From positions 5,007,501 through 5,071,500 of the forward strand of contig NZ_CP108644.1 of the NCBI RefSeq assembly GCF_041435495.1: 64,000 nucleotides of DNA. The letters run 5' to 3'. The DNA comes from Streptomyces sp. NBC_01116. GTDB taxonomy: Bacteria; Actinomycetota; Actinomycetes; Streptomycetales; Streptomycetaceae. A program made the translations under genes and the position numbers. The notes beneath the pieces were generated by a model. That model had not been told where the DNA came from. It searched no databases and saw only the letters and a list, made by a program, of their open reading frames with translations. Below are positions 23,489 to 30,748 of this stretch, in pieces; the stretch's first letter is position 1; every line of letters starts with the position of its first letter.

Positions 23489-25182
23489 CCCACCGCACCC
23501 CCTCCGCCGTCCCCTGTCCGCCCGCCACCGGGGACCGCCGCGCGCTGCGCCGCGGTGCCCCGGTCGCCGGAGCCGTCGTCGCCGCCCTGCTCGTCGCCGG
23601 ATGCAGCGGGGCCACCAAGCCCGCCGGCAGCGGATCGGCCGCCGACGCGGCGAAGCTCACCCTCACCCCGACCACGGCCGCCGCGAAGGGCGAACTCCCC
23701 GAAGCCCGCTGGCTCCTGGAGGACGAACCGGACTCCCTCGACCTGGACACCCAGGGCTCCAGCGCCGGCCGCGTCGTCCTCACCAACGTCTGCGAGCGGC
23801 TCTACCAGCTCCAGCCGGACATGACGACGAAGCCCTTCCTCGCCGAGAGCGTCGAAACGCCCGACGACACCACCCTCGTCCTGAAGCTCCGCTCCGGCGT
23901 CACCTTCCACGACGGCACCCCGATGACCGCCGACGACGTGCTCTGGAGCCTCCAGCGGCACGCCGACCCGGACATGGAGCAGGGCGACGAATTCGAGAAC
24001 GTCGCCTCCATCAAGAAGACCGGTGAGAAGGAGATCACCCTCTCCTTCAAGGCCCCCGACGCCCTCTTCCTCAAGGCGCTCGCCGGGGACGCGGGCATCG
24101 TCTGGAACAAGGAGCAGGTCGAGAAGGCGGGCCGGGACTTCGGCACCCCCGGTCAGCCCGACGCCTGCACCGGCCCCTACCGGCTCGCGAACTGGAAGTC
24201 CGGCGACTCCATCACCATCGAGCGCTACGACGACTACTGGGGCGAGGCGCCGCTGACGCGGCGCGTCACCTTCCGCTGGGCCACCGACAGCGCCCTGGTC
24301 AACGCGCTCACCACCGGGGCCGCCGACGGCGCGTACGCCGAATCGCCCAACACCGCCGCCGCCCTCGCCGGCAAGAAGGGCATCACCCAGCACTACGGCC
24401 CCTCCACCTCCTCCCTCGTCCTCATCCCCACCGCACGCGGCGGACTGAAGGACCCGGCCGTGCGCCGCGCGCTCTCCCTCGCACTCGACCGCAAGGGCAT
24501 CGCCGCCTCCGGCTACGGCGGGATGGTCCAGCCCTGGTCCACCCCGGTCGGCTCCGGCGCCTGGGGCTACGAGAAGCCGGTCTTCGAGGCCGCCCGGCGC
24601 GCCGCAGACCCGGTCGCCCCCGCGAGCCCCGACGCCGAGGACATCGCCGCCGCGAAGAAGCTGGTGAAGGACTCCGGCGCCGACGCGGGCACGCCGATCG
24701 TCATCGGCACCGACGCCAGCCAGGGCCGTACCGTCGTCGCCAACGCCGTCCGGGCCGCCCTCCAGCGGATCGGGCTCACCGGGCAGATCAAGACCGTGCC
24801 CACCGCCCAGTTCGAGCAGTTCTACAGCGACCCCGGGATCCGCGGCGAGATCGACGTCCTGGTCGGCGACTGGTACATCTCCAAGGCCGACCCGATCGGC
24901 TTCTACGACAACGCGCTCACCGGCTCCTCCAACAACTGGGTCGGCTTCGCGGACCCCGCCTACGACGCCACCGTCAAGAAGGCGCTCGCCACCCTCGACG
25001 ACGCCGAGCGCGCGAAGCTCGCCGCCGAGGTCCAGAAGAAGTTCACCGACGCCGCCGTCTGGATCTCCGTCGCCCAGGTCCCCTCCGTCCTCGTCCTCGA
25101 CGAGAAGCTGACCGGACCGCCCGCCTCCATGGCCTACCTCTACTACCCGTGGGCCGCCGACCTCGGCGCCAAGAAGGGCTGA
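23485..25182 (+). CDS. Peptide-type ABC transporter substrate-binding lipoprotein
   Basis: A 565-residue family-5 solute-binding protein (DppA/OppA type). A lipobox LLVAGC with Cys40 ends the signal peptide. The mature protein has the family blocks LVLKLRSGVTFHDGTPMTADDVLWSLQR, ACTGPYRLANWKSGDSITIERYDDYWG, and AVRRALSLALDRKGIA. It should deliver a peptide or related solute to the permeases encoded next. It overlaps the C45 hydrolase gene by 4 nt and precedes the first permease by 6 bp. The ligand is unknown; linkage to an Ntn hydrolase suggests an N-acylated or amide-containing compound. Confidence 0.92.
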   Translation: MTHRTPSAVPCPPATGDRRALRRGAPVAGAVVAALLVAGCSGATKPAGSGSAADAAKLTLTPTTAAAKGELPEARWLLEDEPDSLDLDTQGSSAGRVVLTNVCERLYQLQPDMTTKPFLAESVETPDDTTLVLKLRSGVTFHDGTPMTADDVLWSLQRHADPDMEQGDEFENVASIKKTGEKEITLSFKAPDALFLKALAGDAGIVWNKEQVEKAGRDFGTPGQPDACTGPYRLANWKSGDSITIERYDDYWGEAPLTRRVTFRWATDSALVNALTTGAADGAYAESPNTAAALAGKKGITQHYGPSTSSLVLIPTARGGLKDPAVRRALSLALDRKGIAASGYGGMVQPWSTPVGSGAWGYEKPVFEAARRAADPVAPASPDAEDIAAAKKLVKDSGADAGTPIVIGTDASQGRTVVANAVRAALQRIGLTGQIKTVPTAQFEQFYSDPGIRGEIDVLVGDWYISKADPIGFYDNALTGSSNNWVGFADPAYDATVKKALATLDDAERAKLAAEVQKKFTDAAVWISVAQVPSVLVLDEKLTGPPASMAYLYYPWAADLGAKKG

Positions 25183-25188
25183 CCCGCG

Positions 25189-26136
25189 ATGCTCGCCCGG
25201 ATCTCCCGGCGGCTGGCCGGACTGCTGGCCACGCTCCTCGCCGCCTCCTTCGTCATCTTCGCCGCCGTGTACGCGGCCCCCGGCGACCCCGCCGTCTTCC
25301 TGGCCGGCGGCCGCGACAAACTCACCCCGGAGAAGCTGGAGCTGGTCCGGGCGCAGTACCACCTCGACGAGCCCCTCGTCGTGCAGTACGGCCGCTGGCT
25401 CGGCGACTGCCTCCACTTCGACCTCGGCCGCTCCTTCAAATACAGCGACCAGGTGGCCGACCTGATCGTCGCCCGCTTCCCGACCACCCTGGCCCTGGTG
25501 GCCTACGCGACCGTCCTCTTCGTCGTCCTCGGCGTCGGCGCGGGCATCCTCGCCGCCGTCCGGCGCGGCACCTGGGTCGACTCGGCCGTCGTCGGCGGTA
25601 CGACGCTGGCGGCCTCGGTCCCCTCGTTCGTCTCCGCCATCGCGCTCGCCGCCGTCTTCGGCGTCCAGCTCGGCTGGTTCCCCGTCACCGGGGGAGGCGA
25701 GGGCTTCACGGGCACCCTGCACCATCTGACCCTGCCCGCCCTGGCGCTGGCGCTCGGCGCGCTCGCCATCATCAGCCGGGTCACCCGGCAGGCGATGGCC
25801 GACGCCGGGGCCGCCGACCACGTGGAGGCCGCCCGCTCCTCCGGCATCCCGGAGCGCGAGATCGTCCGCCGCCACATCCTGCGCAACGCGCTCGGCCCGA
25901 TCGTCACCATGTGCGGACTGGTCATGGCCGGAATGCTCGCCGGCACGGTCGTCGTGGAGACCGCGTTCGGCATCAGCGGCATCGGCTCGCTGCTCGTCGG
26001 CGCGATCAACACCCACGACTTCCCCGTCGCCCAGGCGGTCCTGCTGCTCATGGTCACCGGCTACATCGTGGTCACCACCCTCGTCGACCTCGTCCACCCG
26101 CTGCTCGACCCGCGCGTGAAGGAGGCCGCCGCATGA
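25189..26136 (+). CDS. ABC transporter permease (DppB type)
   Basis: A 315-residue inner permease of the peptide/nickel importer class. It has an N-terminal helix (LAGLLATLLAASFVIFAAVYA), the characteristic large loop with KLTPEKLELVRAQYHLDEPL and FDLGRSF, and a C-terminal transport domain with the EAA-like motif EAARSSGIPEREIVRRHILRNALGPIVT. About six helices are predicted. Its end overlaps the second permease start (ATGA). Confidence 0.92.
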   Translation: MLARISRRLAGLLATLLAASFVIFAAVYAAPGDPAVFLAGGRDKLTPEKLELVRAQYHLDEPLVVQYGRWLGDCLHFDLGRSFKYSDQVADLIVARFPTTLALVAYATVLFVVLGVGAGILAAVRRGTWVDSAVVGGTTLAASVPSFVSAIALAAVFGVQLGWFPVTGGGEGFTGTLHHLTLPALALALGALAIISRVTRQAMADAGAADHVEAARSSGIPEREIVRRHILRNALGPIVTMCGLVMAGMLAGTVVVETAFGISGIGSLLVGAINTHDFPVAQAVLLLMVTGYIVVTTLVDLVHPLLDPRVKEAAA

Positions 26137-26984
26137 CCGCCCCGACCCTGGCCCCGGCCCCGGTGAAGATCCCGGCCGCCCGGCGTCCCTACGGGGCGAT
26201 CCTCGCGGGCGCGGTCCTCGGCCTGGTGGTGCTCGCCGCCCTCCTCGCCCCGCTGATCGCCCCGTACGCCCCCGACGCCATCGACCTCTCCGCCTCGCTG
26301 GCCGGGACCACGGGCGACCACCTCCTGGGCACCGACTCCTCCGGCCAGGACCTGCTGTCGCGGGTGCTGTACGGAGCCCGCACCAGCCTCGTCGCCCCGG
26401 CGCTCCTGCTCGCCATCGCCGCCGTGCTCGGCATCGCGCTCGGCGCCCTGGCGGCCTGGCGCGGCGGCTGGGCCGACACCGTCATCTCCCGGCTCACCGA
26501 CGTCATGTACGCCTTCCCGGGGCTGCTGTTCACCGTGCTGATCATCGCGGTCTTCGGCGCCGGAATGACCACCTCCGTGCTGGCGCTCGGCCTCGCCTAC
26601 ACGCCGACCGTCGCCAAGTACACCCGCTCCGTGGCCATCGGGGAGCGGCGCAAGCCCTACATCGACGCCTACCGCGTCCAGGGCATGGGCGGCCTGCGGA
26701 TCTGCGCCTTCCACCTCGTCCCCAACCTCGGCCGCTCCGTCATCGGCTATCTGGTGGTCCTCTTCGGCGAGGCCCTGATGTCCCTGGCCACGCTCTCCTA
26801 CCTCGGCTTCGGCGCCCAGCCGCCCAGCTCCGACTGGGGGCTGATGGTGCAGGAGGGGCAGGCCGCCGTCGTCCAGGGAGCGCTGCTGCCCGCCCTGGTG
26901 CCCGGCATCGCCATCGCCCTGGTGGTCGTCTCCTTCAACGTCGTCGGGGTCCGGGCCGCCGACCGACTCGCCAACGGGAGGTAG
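26133..26984 (+). CDS. ABC transporter permease (DppC type)
   Basis: A 283-residue partner permease. After a short cytoplasmic tail the first helix (YGAILAGAVLGLVVLAALLAPLIAP) leads to HLLGTDSSGQDLLSRVLYGARTSL, the hallmark of DppC-type subunits. The EAA-type loop reads DAYRVQGMGGLRICAFHLVPNLGRSVIGY. The C-terminus has LSYLGFGAQPPSSDWGLMV. It overlaps dppB-like by 4 nt and precedes the ATPase gene by 6 bp. Confidence 0.92.
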   Translation: MTAPTLAPAPVKIPAARRPYGAILAGAVLGLVVLAALLAPLIAPYAPDAIDLSASLAGTTGDHLLGTDSSGQDLLSRVLYGARTSLVAPALLLAIAAVLGIALGALAAWRGGWADTVISRLTDVMYAFPGLLFTVLIIAVFGAGMTTSVLALGLAYTPTVAKYTRSVAIGERRKPYIDAYRVQGMGGLRICAFHLVPNLGRSVIGYLVVLFGEALMSLATLSYLGFGAQPPSSDWGLMVQEGQAAVVQGALLPALVPGIAIALVVVSFNVVGVRAADRLANGR

Positions 26985-26990
26985 CCGCCC

Positions 26991-28052
26991 ATGCCATCCG
27001 CCGCAGCGGGACACGACACAGCGGCCCTCGCCGCACCGGGAAGTGACACCGTGCTCCTCGACATCGACCACCTCACCCTCCGCCTCCCCGGCACCGCCCG
27101 GCCCGTCCTGGACCAGGTGTCCCTGCGGGTCGCGAGCGGCGAAGTCGTCGGCCTGGTCGGTGAGTCCGGGTCCGGCAAGTCCACGACCGCCAAGGCCGCC
27201 CTGCGCACCCTCCCCGAAGGGACGGCCCTCGACGGTTCCGTACGGGTGGCGGGCCGCGACGTCCTCGCCCTGCGCGGCGAGGAGCTGCGCGCCCACCGGG
27301 CCCGGACCGTCGCCCTGGTCCACCAGGACCCGCGCGCCGCCCTCAACCCCGTCCGCCGCATCGGGGACTTCCTCGTCGAGCGGCTCGCCGCCGCCGGGAC
27401 CGGGACGACCGGCGCGGCGGCCCGGGACCGTGCGGTCGAGCTGCTCGCCGCCGTCGGGCTCGACGCACCGGAGCGCCGGGTCCGCCAGCGCCCGCACGAA
27501 CTCTCCGGCGGGATGCTCCAACGCGTCGTCATCGCCGGGGCGCTGGCCGCCGAGCCCCGGCTGCTGCTGGCCGACGAGGCGACCAGCGCTCTGGACGTCA
27601 CCACCCAGGCGGAGATCCTCGCCCTCCTGCGCACCCTGCGCGCCGAACGCGGCCTCGGCCTGCTGTTCATCACCCACGACCTGCACCTGGCCGCCGCCTA
27701 CTGCGACCGCGTGTACGTGATGTACGCGGGCCGGGTCGTCGAGGAGCGGACCGCCGGCGACCTCTTCGACCGGCCCCGTCACCCCTACACCCGGGGGCTG
27801 CTGGCCTGCTCGCCGACGCTGGGGGAGGAACACCGGGAGATCCGCCCGATCCCCGGGAAGCCGCCGTCGCTGGCCGACGCCTTCGCGGGCTGCCCCTTCG
27901 CGGAGCGCTGCCCCGACGCCGAACCGGAGTGCGCGACCTGGCGGCCCGAGCCGGTGGCCCTCGCGGACGGCGGTACGGGCTCCGCCGCCTGCCGCCGGCT
28001 GCCCGAACTCCTCCCCGTACCGCAGACCACGAAGAAGGACGGCAGCCGATGA
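26991..28052 (+). CDS. ABC transporter ATP-binding protein (DppD type)
   Basis: A 353-residue ATPase. Walker A is GESGSGKSTT (about residue 60), signature motif LSGGMLQR, Walker B LLLADEAT followed by SALDVTTQAE, and the His switch in FITHDL. The C-terminal oligopeptide-transporter extension contains clustered Cys (CPFAERCPDAEPEC, plus a nearby Cys in ACSP), as in DppD/OppD proteins. It would pair with the second ATPase encoded immediately downstream (ATGA overlap). Confidence 0.92.
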   Translation: MPSAAAGHDTAALAAPGSDTVLLDIDHLTLRLPGTARPVLDQVSLRVASGEVVGLVGESGSGKSTTAKAALRTLPEGTALDGSVRVAGRDVLALRGEELRAHRARTVALVHQDPRAALNPVRRIGDFLVERLAAAGTGTTGAAARDRAVELLAAVGLDAPERRVRQRPHELSGGMLQRVVIAGALAAEPRLLLADEATSALDVTTQAEILALLRTLRAERGLGLLFITHDLHLAAAYCDRVYVMYAGRVVEERTAGDLFDRPRHPYTRGLLACSPTLGEEHREIRPIPGKPPSLADAFAGCPFAERCPDAEPECATWRPEPVALADGGTGSAACRRLPELLPVPQTTKKDGSR

Positions 28053-28894
28053 CGCTCTCCCCGGGAAAGGAAGCGCCGGGGCGGGACCCCGCGCCGCTGC
28101 TCGCGGTCGAGGGGCTGCGCAAGACGTACCCGCTGCCCGGCAAGGGCCGCCTGACCGCCGCCGACGGCATCGGCTTCACCGTCCCGGCCGGCGGTTCGCT
28201 CGGGATCGTCGGGGAGTCCGGCTCCGGCAAGACGACCGTGGCCCGGATGCTGGTGGGCCTGGTCCGCCCGGACGCCGGAACGGTCCGAGTCCAGGGGCGG
28301 GCCCGGGGACTCACCGCCCCGCGCGGCAGGGCCGCCCGGCTGGCCCGCGCACGGGAGATCCAGATGGTCTTCCAGGACCCCTACCTCTCGCTCGACCCCC
28401 GGCTCACCGCCCGCCGCTGCCTCACCACGGCCCTGCGGCTGCACGGCCGGCCGGCGGAGCTGGCCGACGGCCTGCTGGACCGGGTGGGCCTCGGCGCGCG
28501 CGAGGCCGAGGCCCTGCCGCACGGGCTCTCCGGCGGGCAACGCCAGCGCCTGGCCATCGCCCGCGCGCTCGCCGTCGACCCGAAGGTGCTGGTCCTGGAC
28601 GAGGCGGTGGCGGCGCTCGACGTGTCGATCCAGGCCCAGATCCTTCACCTGCTCGACGGGATCCGCCGGGACACCGGGGTCGCGCTGGTCTTCGTCAGCC
28701 ACGACCTGGCGGTGGTGCAGCACATCACCGACGAGGTCGTCGTGATGCGGCGGGGAACGGCCGTCGAACAGGGCCCGACCGCCGAGGTGCTCGCCCACCC
28801 CCGCGACCCCTACACCCGGCTGCTGCTGGCCTCGGTGCCGCGGGCCGGCTGGGACCCGGCCGACGCGGTCGCCGCCCGGTCGGCCGTGGCCTGA
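28049..28894 (+). CDS. ABC transporter ATP-binding protein (DppF type)
   Basis: A 281-residue ATPase, second of the pair. Walker A GESGSGKTT, Q-loop QMVFQDPYLSLDPR, signature LSGGQRQRLAIARAL, Walker B VLVLDEAVAALDVS, and switch FVSHDLAVV. Unlike the DppD-like partner it lacks the Cys-rich C-terminal extension. It is the last gene of the operon; a terminator hairpin follows at 28931-28970. Confidence 0.92.
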   Translation: MTLSPGKEAPGRDPAPLLAVEGLRKTYPLPGKGRLTAADGIGFTVPAGGSLGIVGESGSGKTTVARMLVGLVRPDAGTVRVQGRARGLTAPRGRAARLARAREIQMVFQDPYLSLDPRLTARRCLTTALRLHGRPAELADGLLDRVGLGAREAEALPHGLSGGQRQRLAIARALAVDPKVLVLDEAVAALDVSIQAQILHLLDGIRRDTGVALVFVSHDLAVVQHITDEVVVMRRGTAVEQGPTAEVLAHPRDPYTRLLLASVPRAGWDPADAVAARSAVA

Positions 28895-28930
28895 CGGACC
28901 GGCCGCACGCAGGCCGGCCGCACACAGGCA

Positions 28931-28970
28931 GGAGCCCCGTTCCTCCGCCGAAGCGGGAGAGCGGGGCTCC
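28931..28970. terminator. Bidirectional terminator
   Basis: A perfect 9-bp GC-rich stem (GGAGCCCCG at 28931-28939, CGGGGCTCC at 28962-28970) flanks a 22-nt loop. It lies between the peptide transporter operon and the convergent cold-shock gene. Confidence 0.75.
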
Positions 28971-29013
28971 TTGGGTACTGCTATGTACGGCCGCGATCGA
29001 CCGACCCGGGCAA

Positions 29014-29217
29014 CTAGGCCGGGGTGACGTTCTCAGCCTGCGGACCCTTGGGTCCCTGAGTGACGTCGAAGTTCACGACCTGGTTCTCCTCGAGGGAGCG
29101 GAACCCGGACGCGTTGATCGCGGAGTAGTGAACGAAGACATCCGGGCCGCCGCCGTCCTGGGCGATGAAGCCGAAGCCCTTTTCAGCGTTGAACCACTTG
29201 ACGGTTCCGGTAGCCAT
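29014..29217 (-). CDS. Cold-shock protein (CspA family)
   Basis: A 67-residue single-domain OB-fold nucleic-acid chaperone. RNP1 (KGFGFIA) and RNP2 (VFVHYSA) motifs are intact, preceded by MATGTVKWFNAEKG. The short start at 29217 is fixed by an AAGGAGGG ribosome-binding site and by the invariant family N-terminus. The mRNA leader of about 125 nt carries a terminator-like hairpin (29283-29310). It is divergent from mqnA. Confidence 0.96.
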   Translation of the reverse strand: MATGTVKWFNAEKGFGFIAQDGGGPDVFVHYSAINASGFRSLEENQVVNFDVTQGPKGPQAENVTPA

Positions 29218-29536
29218 AAGCCCTCCTTGGGCCAAAGGGTTGCCCTGCTCCAGAACCTGCAAACAAGTCTGAAAACTACAAAAGCCTGCGGGTTACATGC
29301 TCCGCAGGCTCTGTACTGCAAGGGAAACCAAACTGCAACTTGCGGGCGAGCCTAGCACGCGGCCTCTGGCGAGCGGTAGAGGGAAAGATCACTTCACCCG
29401 AATGTTTGACGGCCTTCGTCGGGCGTTCGGAGAGGGCCCCCGGAAGGGGGCGTGCGACAGGGCGCGGGCGGGGCGTGGGACGGGGTGCGCGGGCCCCGGT
29501 GATGCTCGCGGGCGGCTGCGGGTCTAGCCTCGCGAT
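29218..29536. other. Divergent intergenic region, cold-shock gene / mqnA
   Basis: About 320 bp. It contains the cold-shock leader with its hairpin, a possible minus-strand -10 (TAGGCT at 29354-29349), and near mqnA a TAGCCT element (29525-29530) 7 nt before the start. No gene is supported. Confidence 0.6.
29283..29310 (-). terminator. Attenuator-like hairpin in the cold-shock mRNA leader
   Basis: On the minus strand AGCCTGCGG and CCGCAGGCT form a perfect 9-bp stem with a 10-nt loop, followed directly by TTTTGTAGTTTT. It lies about 65 nt upstream of the start codon, inside the leader, so it resembles an intrinsic terminator placed as an attenuator or a thermosensitive leader element. Confidence 0.6.
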
Positions 29537-30427
29537 GTGGACAATTCAACCGACTCAACCGTCTCCCCCCGTGAAGGCGACGACGACCGCCGCAGTCGGC
29601 CCCGCGTCGGCCACATCCAGTTCCTGAACTGCCTCCCGCTGTACTGGGGCCTGGCGCGGACGGGGACCCTGCTCGACCTGGAGCTCTCCAAGGACACCCC
29701 GGAGCGGCTCAGCGAGCAGCTGATCGAGGGGGAGCTGGACATCGGCCCGGTCACCCTCGTGGAGTACCTGCGCAACGCCGACGACCTGGTGGCCTTCCCC
29801 GACATCGCGGTCGGCTGCGACGGGCCGGTCATGTCCTGCGTGATCGTCTCCCAGCTCCCGCTGGAGCAGCTCGACCGGGCCCGGGTGGCGCTCGGCTCGA
29901 CCTCCCGCACCTCGGTGCGGCTGGCGCAGCTGCTGCTGGCCGAGCGCTACGGCGTGCGCCCCGACTACTACACCTGCCCGCCCGACCTGGGGCTGATGAT
30001 GCAGGAGGCGGACGCCGCCGTGCTGATCGGCGACGCCGCGCTGCGCGCCAACCTGCACGACGCCCCCCGGCTCGGGCTCCAGGTCCACGACCTGGGCCAG
30101 ATGTGGAAGGAGTGGACGGGGCTGCCGTTCGTCTTCGCCGTCTGGGCGGCCCGCAAGGACTTCCTCGCCGCGCACCCCGAACGGACGGCGCAGGTCCACG
30201 AGGCGTTCCTGGCCTCCCGGGACCTCTCCCTGGAGGAGGTCACCAAGGTCGCGGAGCAGGCGGCCCGCTGGGAGGCCTTCGACGCGGAGGTGCTGGAGCG
30301 GTACTTCACGACGCTCGACTTCCGCTTCGGCCCGGACCAGCTGGCCGGCGTCCGCGAGTTCGCCCGCCGCACGGGCCGGGACACCGGCTACCCGGCCGAC
30401 GTCCGGGTGGAGCTGCTCGGCGGCTGA
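29537..30427 (+). CDS. mqnA: Chorismate dehydratase MqnA (futalosine menaquinone pathway)
   Basis: A 296-residue cytoplasmic enzyme for the first futalosine-pathway step: chorismate to 3-[(1-carboxyvinyl)oxy]benzoate. It has the periplasmic-binding-protein-like fold: RPRVGHIQFLNCLPLYWGLA, DIGPVTLVEYLRNADDLVAFPDIAV, VALGSTSRTSVRLAQLLLAERY, DAAVLIGDAAL, and WKEWTGLPFVFAVWAARKDF. GTG 29537 has no evident ribosome-binding site and a TAGCCT -10-like element ends 7 nt upstream, so the mRNA is probably leaderless. mqnC lies 2.4 kb downstream with a kinase gene between. Confidence 0.95.
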   Translation: MDNSTDSTVSPREGDDDRRSRPRVGHIQFLNCLPLYWGLARTGTLLDLELSKDTPERLSEQLIEGELDIGPVTLVEYLRNADDLVAFPDIAVGCDGPVMSCVIVSQLPLEQLDRARVALGSTSRTSVRLAQLLLAERYGVRPDYYTCPPDLGLMMQEADAAVLIGDAALRANLHDAPRLGLQVHDLGQMWKEWTGLPFVFAVWAARKDFLAAHPERTAQVHEAFLASRDLSLEEVTKVAEQAARWEAFDAEVLERYFTTLDFRFGPDQLAGVREFARRTGRDTGYPADVRVELLGG

Positions 30428-30748
30428 GCGGCTGAGTGACCGACCGACCGACCGAGTGAACGAGTGACCGGGTGACCGGGTGACCGGGCGGCTGAGCGAC
30501 TGAACCGGGGAATGGAGGGAATTCTCTTTCCGTCCCCGCGAAAGGGAATGGGAGAGGCCGTGCGACAACACATTCGCGCCTTTCCCCGGGCGAAAAGATC
30601 CCTTCCTGACCGGAGAAGGGGGAATGGTCCGGCCGTTTCCCGGTGACCGCGCCGTTGGCGCCCCCTAGGCTTCGGTCCGGGTCCGGACCGTCCGCCGGGT
30701 TTACCGTCCACGGGTCCATCGTCCGCAGGGTTCACAGGGGGAGTCCAT
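30428..30748. other. Intergenic region with short tandem repeats
   Basis: About 320 bp between mqnA and the kinase. The first part (30428-30510) is a degenerate run of GACC and GTGACCGG repeats. A CCCTTC/GAAGGG hairpin lies at 30600-30620. No gene is supported. Confidence 0.6.

Noticed and set aside
23440..26097. Minus-strand open frame of 885 codons
   Set aside because: Antisense to the peptide-transporter genes; composition is Gly/Val/Asp-rich and lacks motifs, typical of high-GC shadow frames.
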